The notes beneath the pieces are model-generated. The model made no database searches and was not told the origin of the DNA. It saw nothing but the letters and a program-made list of their open reading frames with translations. A stretch of 63,304 bases of DNA from Emticicia fluvialis (GTDB taxonomy: Bacteria; Bacteroidota; Bacteroidia; Cytophagales; Spirosomataceae). Below, piece by piece: positions 52,901 to 59,911 of the stretch (positions are counted from its first letter, which is position 1; each line of letters starts with the position of its first letter). The translations under genes and the position numbers were made by a program. The stretch is from assembly GCF_024793945.1 (NCBI RefSeq), contig NZ_JANUSD010000023.1:1-63304 (forward strand), read 5' to 3'.

Positions 52901-53176
52901 CGGCACCTCTGTTGTTTTGAAACCAATAAATGAAATAACCAGTGATGTTGCTTCTGATGAAGCCACAAGTGTAAATTCGCCCTTTGCATCGGTCAATGCC
53001 GCTGTCTTTGTTCCTTTTACCTGAACGGTAGCGCCAGGCAACGGTTTCCCTGTTGCAGCCTCTGTAACCTTACCCTTTACCTGCCTGCCCTGTGCGGCAG
53101 CGGGTACTGCATTGTATATAAATAATACAAGGCACGTTAACGTTGTGAGAATTGATTTAAGTACTTTTTTTTTCAT
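49919..53176 (-). CDS. SusC/RagA-family TonB-linked outer membrane transporter
   Basis: TonB-dependent importer of 1085 residues that works with the adjacent SusD. It has a signal peptide (to about residue 29), an N-terminal carboxypeptidase-like regulatory domain (GKVTEAATGKPLPGATVQVKG), the SusC motif LQEVVVVGYQTMRKSDITGA, a plug with AAIYGSRASGGVVLITTKRG, and a 22-strand barrel to a terminal aromatic residue (FNAGLKVQF). There is no secretin/STN domain, so no obvious FecR/ECF anti-sigma link. Confidence 0.96.
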   Translation of the reverse strand: MKKKVLKSILTTLTCLVLFIYNAVPAAAQGRQVKGKVTEAATGKPLPGATVQVKGTKTAALTDAKGEFTLVASSEATSLVISFIGFKTTEVPVSATVTVALENDINTLQEVVVVGYQTMRKSDITGAIASVKASELNLSTPTVGQALVGKVAGVQISQVSGAPYNTTKIRVRGTSSINASSDPLYVIDGYPANGDLFLNMEDIESVEVLKDAASAAIYGSRASGGVVLITTKRGKEGKTMVTYDYQFGINQLARKVKVLNAEQFFDLFVDAHNKTYKDLMVSQGKVWSDDYVKDNNTVRTTRTNNVNANTIRIPDYMYDFATGTIKKPEYDTDWQNELYRNAANHRHNLSIAGGRTGVRYAISGGYQSQDGIMLNTDMTKYNLRSNIDVDVSKKITLGANLAYTDTKSNEVTEGRFNQSPVMAALIYLPFLKPYNADGTPAQYEMSAQSSDYAFQSDIENPIAYTQMVKNYRKTTRATYNVYGQYKIVEALTAKLSFGTYNFTNNWEYYRPTSITSGVNAPYSPQAITAANAQNTRTDERDYLTEFTLNFNKKVSNFNVSGVVGASSQSHVTDVINVTANGFTDDKIPFITGGGSDPANFSRGGSTGITQYAMASGFGRLNVNYLNRYHVTASFRGDGSSLFGPKNRWAYFPSISGGWTISDEMFYKNLVGERTSLKFRASWGVSGNNGIGAYNFQQVMGKTGTVIGNAVQTAMFPGAFRDDKLGWESTSQTNIGLDLGLFNNRLQVIANFYDSYTYNLLFSKSITAVSGSTSMLTNLPDSKINNRGFDLQLDGIILSTNDFELRASGNISTNRNKVLDLGGASTILTRGAERGYDTHITMQGQPVGMFYGYKVIGMVKTQEQANSINNAPDVNDDIPARSAAQSTKIQPGDLLFEDTNKDGIVNDLDKTIIGNPYPDFIYAFNLSGRYKKFDLSVSANGTHGNKVLDGQNYYNLNMEGSGNQYAVVDDRFRTPENPGGGEIYRAARGGTQSNSTRLSTFYLNDGSFFRITNVTLGYNWNTAALTNNAISNVRIYLSTDNPFTAQKYRGYNPEVDYNNGSNLTPGVDYGKYPLMRSFNAGLKVQF

Positions 53177-53310
53177 TGCGAGTGGTTTTAAAAATAAATT
53201 TCCCGCAAAAGAAACCAGCCATTATTAACATTAAATCACCATCATGTAATCTAATTGTTATCAAACAGCGCGCAAAGACTAAAGTAGAAGTAAAGCAAGA
53301 GCCGATATAA
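53177..53310. other. Region upstream of susC
   Basis: AT-rich, no gene. I found no convincing TTG plus TAnnTTTG pair on the minus strand, which suggests an activator- or alternative-sigma-dependent susC promoter. Confidence 0.35.
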
Positions 53311-53343
53311 ATAAAAAAAGAGGCTGCCTGTGTAGCAGCCTCT
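53311..53343 (-). terminator. Terminator of tail-specific protease gene
   Basis: AGAGGCTGC pairs perfectly with GCAGCCTCT over 7 bases; the minus-strand 3' side is CTTTTTTTAT. Confidence 0.9.
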
Positions 53344-53372
53344 CAGGGCAAATTTATTGTTATGGAAGTGGC

Positions 53373-55490
53373 CTAGTTTTTAACCGCCATTCCTTTTTGC
53401 TGAATCATGTCGTCCATCACATTAATGGTTTCGTTCATGTACACATCTTTTTTCAGGAAATTAATCCAGAAAGTATTGCGGTCTTTTTTCAGTGAGTCAG
53501 AGTTAATCACTTCCAGGTCTCCGGCCAGATTGGCTACTGATAAATCGGTTTTCAATTTGGTTAAATCGCGCACTTTTCCGGCCACATCTTTTATTTCTTT
53601 TAACTGCACTTTATAGTTTTTCAACTCTAGCGAGCGAGAAGTTTTCCGGTTATCGGCCAATATATTTGTATTGTCTTCTATTTGCTTAAACACATCATTA
53701 CCTGCCAGACGTGCTTTGCTTTTTTGCTGCAAAAGAGCAACATCCGGAGAGGCCGTCCAGGTTTGGTAATTAGCTTTGGGCATCTCATCCCAAACCAATG
53801 CGTTTGGCGAGTCTTTCTCACGCATTTTGTAGGCTTCATACACGCCTGTCAGAACGATGTCTGACTCGACACCCTTTAACTGGGTGGCTCCGCCATTAAC
53901 ACGGTAATACTTTTGAAGCGTTAAGTGCACAGCACCCAGGTCTCCGGCTCCGCTGCCATTGCCCATACCACCAACCGGGAACGCCCTTTGCACTGTACCT
54001 TTGCCATAAGTAGAGCTTGAACCTATTACAATACCTCGTTTGTAATCCTGAATGGCAGAAGCAAAGATTTCTGAAGCTGAAGCGCTGCGCTCGTTCACCA
54101 ACACCGCCAACGGGCCATCATACAGAACAGACGGGTCGTTGTCTCCCATTTGAGAAGGGCGCCCTGCACGGTCACGAATCTGCACTACCGGGCCTGTCTT
54201 AATAAACAGACCTACCATGTTTACCACCTCTTGCAGGCTTCCGCCACCGTTATCTCTGATATCAATAATGATTCCGTCTACACCTTCGGCTTTCAGTTTT
54301 TCTACTTCTTTTGCTACGTCTTTAGAACAACGTGCAGCCTGCGGACGTTGGAAGTCGGCATAGAAAGCGGGTAAATCAATAACTCCTATTTTGTTTTTGC
54401 CCGAATTAATAATGGCACTTCTGGCAAAGGTTTCGTCCAGTTTCAGTTCGGCACGGATAATCGGCACTACCTTCTGCGTGCCGTCGGGCTTCTGAATTGT
54501 CAATCTTACCTCTGAGCCTTCTGCTCCTCTTATTATTTTTACGGCATCGTCAGTGGTAGACCCCGTTAAGTCTTCGGGTTCGCCTGTGCCCTGAGCAACC
54601 TTCAGAATAATATCATTGGCTTGTATCTCACCTGACTTCCAGGCCGGGCCGCCTGCGGTTACACTTCTGATTTTTATTTTGTCGTCTTCCTGCATTAACA
54701 AAGCGCCGATACCAAAGAAACGGCCACTTAGCCTTTCATCAAAAGAACGTTTTTCAACCGGCGGAAAGAAGTCTGTATGTGGGTCCATTTCATTGGTAAT
54801 GGTGCCTACAAAAACGGCAAATCTTTCGTTTTCATCAAACTTGTTTTTCAGGCGGTCAAAGTACTTGTCCATTCCTTTTTTCACCTTGCCGCGTGCTTCT
54901 ATTTCAAGCGCTTCGTTTGTTTTGGCTACAAAATCGGCCTTGGTTTTATTCTTTTCCTGCTGCTCAAGCAGGTCGTTATAACGCTCCAGTGTCTGAAATT
55001 TCAGATATTTTCTCCAGCGGTCTTTTCTTTCGGTTTCGTTTGATGCAAACTCTGTTTTATCCCAGTCTAATTCTATTGTTTCGTTTTTGTCAAACGTAAA
55101 CGGTTTTTCAATCAGCTGTTTGTAAATATCCTCAGCCTCTACCAGCCTTACTTTGTAGATTTCATCAAGAGCGGCAAAGAAATCAAGCGGGGCACCGTGA
55201 ATCTCGTCGTCAATTCTGGTTTCAAATTTGCGAAGCCTGCTTACGTCTTTTTCAAGTAAAACCCTTTTGCTTGGGTCTAGTCTTTTCAGATACTCAATAA
55301 AGATTTCTTTCGAAAAAGCATCATCAATTCTCTTCGGACTATAGTGCCCTTGTTCGAGCATGGCACCTACGGTGCGTAGAATAATTTCGTTTTTGGTAGG
55401 CGGATCATTCTGCAAGGGCATGGCTGCCATAAAAACAGCGCCGACGATTCCACCGAAAAGCATTAAAGACAATACACGCTGCTTTCTCAT
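53373..55490 (-). CDS. prc: Carboxy-terminal (tail-specific) protease, S41 family
   Basis: Periplasmic serine protease that cleaves envelope proteins from their C-termini. The 705-residue protein has an N-terminal membrane or signal segment, a helical region, a PDZ domain (about 235-320) that binds substrate tails, and the S41 core with VNERSASASEIFASAIQ (nucleophile Ser) and YGKGTVQ (general-base Lys), plus a C-terminal DUF3340-like extension as in Prc. The ATG at 55490 is preceded by a GAGGAGA ribosome-binding site. Confidence 0.94.
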   Translation of the reverse strand: MRKQRVLSLMLFGGIVGAVFMAAMPLQNDPPTKNEIILRTVGAMLEQGHYSPKRIDDAFSKEIFIEYLKRLDPSKRVLLEKDVSRLRKFETRIDDEIHGAPLDFFAALDEIYKVRLVEAEDIYKQLIEKPFTFDKNETIELDWDKTEFASNETERKDRWRKYLKFQTLERYNDLLEQQEKNKTKADFVAKTNEALEIEARGKVKKGMDKYFDRLKNKFDENERFAVFVGTITNEMDPHTDFFPPVEKRSFDERLSGRFFGIGALLMQEDDKIKIRSVTAGGPAWKSGEIQANDIILKVAQGTGEPEDLTGSTTDDAVKIIRGAEGSEVRLTIQKPDGTQKVVPIIRAELKLDETFARSAIINSGKNKIGVIDLPAFYADFQRPQAARCSKDVAKEVEKLKAEGVDGIIIDIRDNGGGSLQEVVNMVGLFIKTGPVVQIRDRAGRPSQMGDNDPSVLYDGPLAVLVNERSASASEIFASAIQDYKRGIVIGSSSTYGKGTVQRAFPVGGMGNGSGAGDLGAVHLTLQKYYRVNGGATQLKGVESDIVLTGVYEAYKMREKDSPNALVWDEMPKANYQTWTASPDVALLQQKSKARLAGNDVFKQIEDNTNILADNRKTSRSLELKNYKVQLKEIKDVAGKVRDLTKLKTDLSVANLAGDLEVINSDSLKKDRNTFWINFLKKDVYMNETINVMDDMIQQKGMAVKN

Positions 55491-55627
55491 AAGTTAATCT
55501 CCTCGGGTTAAATAATTTCGTTAAAACACTACTGACTAAAAATCAGTATGGTATATAACGTATTTCTGCCAAATAAATTTCGGGCTGGCATCTAAAATTG
55601 ATAAAAGGATTTTTTCAGGTATAAGCG

Positions 55628-56926
55628 CTATTGAAAACAGGCAAGGGTGCTTTCAAGCCCCATTCCGCGCGAACCTTTAATCAACACAAACGAATTTTGT
55701 ATCTGCCTGTCCAGCAACCAGTTGTGTAATGAAAACTTGTCAGGAAAATAAAATGCTTTCGGAAGCGGGTCTAGTGCTGACGCCATCAGCTTGCCTGCAA
55801 GTATCACCAGGTCAATATCACCCCTGGCTACCAGCTCTCCAATGGCTCTGTGCTCGGCAGGTGCCTCCTCTCCCAGTTCAAGCATATCACCCAGAATCAC
55901 CACTTTCTGTTTGTCTGTTTTCAGATTAATGAAGTTCTGAATAGCGGCAGACATAGACGATGGATTGGCATTGTAGGCATCTAACAATATGCTGTTGGTT
56001 CCTTTTTGTATAATCTGCGACCGGTTGTTGTCCGGATTATACGCGCTTACTGCTTCAGCGGCATCTTCCAGGCTAACGCCAAAATATAGGCCAATGGCCA
56101 TAGCCGTTGCAATGTTTTCAAAGTTATAACGGCCGGGCAGGTTAGTTGTATAGGTTTTCCGGGGGGCGTTATTACTGTTAACCGAAAATACCACTACCGG
56201 TGAGTCTTCCAGCATCAGCAGGGTATCGTCATGCAGGTAATTAACCGTTTGTTTAAAGCTGCGGGTTTGAGCCATTCCCGTCAGGTTTTCATTACTGGCA
56301 TTGAGAAACACCGTTCCGCCTGATTTCTGTAGAAAATCATAAAGCTCACCTTTGCCTTTTTTTACGCCTTCTACTCCACCAAAGCCCTCCAGATGTGCTT
56401 TACCTACATTGGTAATAAACCCATGTGTAGGCTCGCAGATATTACTGAGGTCTCTAATCTCTCCCTGATGGTTGGCGCCCATTTCAATAACAGCTATTTC
56501 ATACGTTTCATCAAGCCCCAGCAATGTAAGCGGCACACCAATGTGGTTATTAAGGTTACCTTTGGTATAATACGTCTTGTACTTCTTTGCCAATACGGTT
56601 GCCACCAACTCTTTTGAAGTGGTTTTACCGTTAGAGCCTGTAAGCCCGAGAATCGGAATACTGAATTGCTGGCGATGATAATTAGCCAGTTTCTGCAGGG
56701 TATACAATACATCATTTACCACAATGCAGGCATCGCCGGTGGCATATTGTTCTTCATCAATTACCACATACTTTGCACCTTTTTCCAGTGCCTCTTTGGC
56801 AAAAGTGTTGGCATTGAATTTTTCGCCTTTCAATGCAAAAAACATTGTTCCTTCTCCTATTTTGCGCGTATCTGTCGAAACCCCGTTGCAGGTTTTCAAC
56901 TTCTCATATATTTCAGCTATTGACAT
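55628..56926 (-). CDS. murF: UDP-N-acetylmuramoyl-tripeptide--D-alanyl-D-alanine ligase
   Basis: Adds D-Ala-D-Ala to the UDP-MurNAc-tripeptide in the cytoplasm. The 432-residue Mur ligase shows GLTGSNGKTTSKEL (ATP-binding P-loop, about residues 95-108), EMGANHQGEIRDLS, TNVGKAHLEGFGG and the LLDAYNANPSSM motif of MurF. It is preceded by its own spacer and not linked to other mur genes here; mraY lies 43 kb away. Confidence 0.95.
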   Translation of the reverse strand: MSIAEIYEKLKTCNGVSTDTRKIGEGTMFFALKGEKFNANTFAKEALEKGAKYVVIDEEQYATGDACIVVNDVLYTLQKLANYHRQQFSIPILGLTGSNGKTTSKELVATVLAKKYKTYYTKGNLNNHIGVPLTLLGLDETYEIAVIEMGANHQGEIRDLSNICEPTHGFITNVGKAHLEGFGGVEGVKKGKGELYDFLQKSGGTVFLNASNENLTGMAQTRSFKQTVNYLHDDTLLMLEDSPVVVFSVNSNNAPRKTYTTNLPGRYNFENIATAMAIGLYFGVSLEDAAEAVSAYNPDNNRSQIIQKGTNSILLDAYNANPSSMSAAIQNFINLKTDKQKVVILGDMLELGEEAPAEHRAIGELVARGDIDLVILAGKLMASALDPLPKAFYFPDKFSLHNWLLDRQIQNSFVLIKGSRGMGLESTLACFQ

Positions 56927-57051
56927 TACTAATGAAACAGGTTTTTAATTTCCTGTAAATTTAATGTTAAACTGCCAAATACTATTCAATGCACAATTCA
57001 TTTCTTTTTGAAAGCGTCGGTACTAAATAAATTCTGCTGAAAAAACAAAAA

Positions 57052-57075
57052 GCCTCCAAAATCAGGAGACTCTTA
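57052..57075 (-). terminator. Terminator of small lipoprotein gene
   Basis: GTCTCC pairs with GGAGGC (one G:T) on the minus strand and is followed by TTTTTGTTTTTT downstream (57050 and below). Confidence 0.6.
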
Positions 57076-57100
57076 TGCCTATTAACAAAAAACATGATAC

Positions 57101-57589
57101 TTACTTATTACTTACTACGCCTTTGGGGTCAATGATTTTATCATCTACCTTTGAGCCATTAGAAACCTGCACATAAAGTGCGTTGGCATCGTAAAGGTCC
57201 CCGAATTTTTCTTTCAGGTTTACCTCCAGCAGATGGTCCAGAACTGCCGCACATTCAATGCCGGTGCCGTGTTCTAAGGTTACTACCAGATTTACTGTAA
57301 GCGGATATGACTTGCGGATGATACCGTCCCATACCACCTTATAGTTGCTGGTTAAGCAGCCACCCGTTACGGCAATTTTCAGCAAATCGTTTTCACGCTT
57401 TACTTCTTTTATATCAAAGGGCCGGCTCTGGCCTGTAGTGCGGGTATTAATTATTGACTTATACTTTGTTTCGCTTACTTCAAAGGCAACAGTGCTTTTA
57501 TCTGGAGCAGGCTCGGTGGCTTCTGGTTTACAAGCGGCTATGGCGAGCAATAGAGACAGACTAACAAAAACTAGTGTGATAGCTTTCAT
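57101..57589 (-). CDS. Small lipoprotein of unknown function
   Basis: A 162-residue lipoprotein (lipobox AIAAC, Cys20). The mature protein has a beta-rich region with two cysteines (GGCLTSNYK and IECAAV) that could form a disulfide. I recognise no family. Monocistronic, with a terminator below and divergent from the M14 peptidase. Confidence 0.7.
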   Translation of the reverse strand: MKAITLVFVSLSLLLAIAACKPEATEPAPDKSTVAFEVSETKYKSIINTRTTGQSRPFDIKEVKRENDLLKIAVTGGCLTSNYKVVWDGIIRKSYPLTVNLVVTLEHGTGIECAAVLDHLLEVNLKEKFGDLYDANALYVQVSNGSKVDDKIIDPKGVVSNK

Positions 57590-57778
57590 AATTCTTTATT
57601 TAAAATGGTTTGTAAAATTAGCTTTCAATGAATGATTCTTTTTAAACCAGAGTGGTTGTAATACCTCCTGTAAATATGAATACCCCGGCCATAAAACAAT
57701 AGCATTGGCACAACTGGGCGCTATGGGTAGTGAATAGCACAATACCAGCACATTAGCTTATGTTTTAGAAATAAATGA

Positions 57779-57786
57779 TATTTTTG
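57779..57786 (+). promoter_or_regulatory. -7 box of M14 peptidase gene
   Basis: TATTTTTG, perfect TAnnTTTG, 28 bases before the ATG at 57815. Confidence 0.45.
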
Positions 57787-57814
57787 TTTTTAAACTCAAT
57801 AAAATACCGATTTT

Positions 57815-59134
57815 ATGGTTCTTCCTCACAAACGCCTTAACTTTGTCTTTATAGTTTATTCCCTTTTTATCAGTATGCCATTAATTGCCCAGACACAGGA
57901 TTACTCAAAAGCCTTATTCGAAAAACACGATGTTTTTAAAGAAACAGCACTTAAGCACCGCCGTTTCAAACATAAAGACATTGTACCGCTGATTGAGAAA
58001 TTGCCTTTTGAAAAACAGGTAGTGGGGCAATCTTTTGAGGGGCGAGACCTGTATCAGATAAAACTCGGTAGCGGGCCTGTTAAGGTCTTGTTGTGGTCGC
58101 AGATGCATGGTGATGAACCCACAGCTACAATGGCTCTGGCCGATATATTTTTGTTTTTTCAGGGTAAAAACGATGGCTTTGATACCCTACGGCAATCTAT
58201 TTTAGCCAACACCACCCTGTATTTTGTACCTATGCTAAACCCTGACGGAGCCGAACGCTACCAGCGGCGTACGGCTACCGAAATAGACATGAACCGCGAT
58301 GCGCTGCGTTTCCAGACACCGGAAGGCGCATTGCTGAAAAAATTGCAGGATGAGCTGAAACCGGAATTTTCTTTTAACCTGCACGATAAAAACACCAGAT
58401 ACAGTGCAGGCCGGAGTAATAAACAGGCTACCGTTTCTTTCTTAGCCACTGCTTATGATTATGAACGGAGCTGGAACCCCACCAGAACCAGAGCCATGCA
58501 GGTAATAAGTGGCATGATTGAAGCACTGGAACAGTTTATTCCGGGACATTTAGGGCGCTGGAACGACGAACACGAACCGCGGGCTTTTGGCGATAACGTA
58601 TCTAAATGGGGCAGCAGCCTGATACTGATAGAATCGGGTGGTTATAAAGATGATACCGAAAAGCAGTTTATCAGAAAACTAAATTTTGTAGCTATTCTAA
58701 CTGGTTTGCAGGCCATAGCAGAGAAATCTTATACCCATTATACGTTGTCTACTTATGAAGCGTTACCTAATAATGAGCGCTACCTGTACGATTTGCTTGT
58801 ACGCAATGCCGGGTTTAACTATAATGGTAAAATAGTTATTAAGGATATAGGTATTGACCTGATTGAAAAAAACACCAAGAACGCTACGGGTTTTAGTATC
58901 AGAAGCGTTATTGAAGAATTGGGCGATTTGTCTACTTTCTGGGGTATCAAAGAAATTGATGCTACCGGCTTACAGGTAAAACCCCTTGCTGATTTTCCGG
59001 AGTTAATTAAAACATATAAATTATCTAAACAGGACGTTCAGGACAAAGACCTGAACCTGGACGAAAAAGCCAACTTTGTGTTAGCCAAGGGCAATGATGT
59101 TAAATACGTAATTATTAATGGACAAATTAAATAG
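57815..59134 (+). CDS. Secreted M14-family zinc carboxypeptidase
   Basis: A 439-residue exported metallopeptidase that removes residues from peptide or peptidoglycan C-termini. After a signal peptide (to about residue 27) it shows the zinc motif HGDE (His98, Glu101), LNPDGAERYQRRTATEIDMNRDA (substrate Arg/Asn region), FNLHDK (third zinc ligand) and ILIESGGYKDD (catalytic Glu). A C-terminal beta-rich region follows. It overlaps the next gene by 17 bases, indicating coupled expression. Confidence 0.9.
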   Translation: MVLPHKRLNFVFIVYSLFISMPLIAQTQDYSKALFEKHDVFKETALKHRRFKHKDIVPLIEKLPFEKQVVGQSFEGRDLYQIKLGSGPVKVLLWSQMHGDEPTATMALADIFLFFQGKNDGFDTLRQSILANTTLYFVPMLNPDGAERYQRRTATEIDMNRDALRFQTPEGALLKKLQDELKPEFSFNLHDKNTRYSAGRSNKQATVSFLATAYDYERSWNPTRTRAMQVISGMIEALEQFIPGHLGRWNDEHEPRAFGDNVSKWGSSLILIESGGYKDDTEKQFIRKLNFVAILTGLQAIAEKSYTHYTLSTYEALPNNERYLYDLLVRNAGFNYNGKIVIKDIGIDLIEKNTKNATGFSIRSVIEELGDLSTFWGIKEIDATGLQVKPLADFPELIKTYKLSKQDVQDKDLNLDEKANFVLAKGNDVKYVIINGQIK

Positions 59135-59882
59135 CCGCATTGGCATCAACAGATTAACCTGTCTTTTTTTCTTTCTAACCTTAGTAAATACCCACGTATT
59201 TGCCCAACAAACATACGTACTTGGCAAAGCCATCGATAAAACAACCAGAAAAGGGGTGCCATCGGCAACGGTTGTCAACAAGAATACCAGGCAGATTACG
59301 CGCACCGGCGAAAACGGCAATTTTCTGGTAAAGGCATCAAAAGGCGACTCCATCAAGATTTCATCTGTAGGTTATAAAAATGCCGGAATAGAATGGGACG
59401 GCGTAACTACCGAGCCGGTAATAGAAATGCCGCAGGATGCCATAATGTTGCCCGAAGTAACCATTAAAGACCGACGCCTGGAGATTATCAGGAAGCAGAT
59501 TGATGAATTGCTGGCAGCTCCGGAGGCTTCTAATAAAATGAAATGGAAAGATATATCTAACCTGATTAATACCAATACTACTTTACCCAATGGTGGCATT
59601 GGCATTTCAATAGACGGCCTTTATCAGCTTTTCAGCAAGGAAGGTAAAACCCGCCGGAAACTGGAAGCCATGAAACAGGAAGACCTGAGAAAACTGCTGG
59701 TTGAATACCGCTACAACGCAGAATACGTTTCTTATGTAACCAAACTAAAAGGGCAGGAATTAAAAAACTTTATGAAATACTGCAATCTGCCCGATACTTT
59801 TATACTTACTGCCAATGATTACGACCTGACCTTTGAGGTATTCAGATGCCTTGAAGATTACAAAACCCGGTTAAGATTTTAA
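59118..59882 (+). CDS. Carboxypeptidase-like regulatory domain protein
   Basis: A 254-residue exported protein (signal peptide ending VFAQ) with an N-terminal beta-sandwich of the carboxypeptidase-regulatory type (VLGKAIDKTTRKGVPSATVVNKNTRQITRTGENGNFLV) and a helical C-terminal half with no recognised family. Such proteins in Bacteroidota are periplasmic or surface-attached. It follows the M14 gene with a 17-base overlap and precedes the rhamnosidase by 29 bases. Confidence 0.78.
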   Translation: MDKLNSRIGINRLTCLFFFLTLVNTHVFAQQTYVLGKAIDKTTRKGVPSATVVNKNTRQITRTGENGNFLVKASKGDSIKISSVGYKNAGIEWDGVTTEPVIEMPQDAIMLPEVTIKDRRLEIIRKQIDELLAAPEASNKMKWKDISNLINTNTTLPNGGIGISIDGLYQLFSKEGKTRRKLEAMKQEDLRKLLVEYRYNAEYVSYVTKLKGQELKNFMKYCNLPDTFILTANDYDLTFEVFRCLEDYKTRLRF

Positions 59883-59911
59883 GATTACTTTATACCTCTA
59901 TTGTAAGCCTC

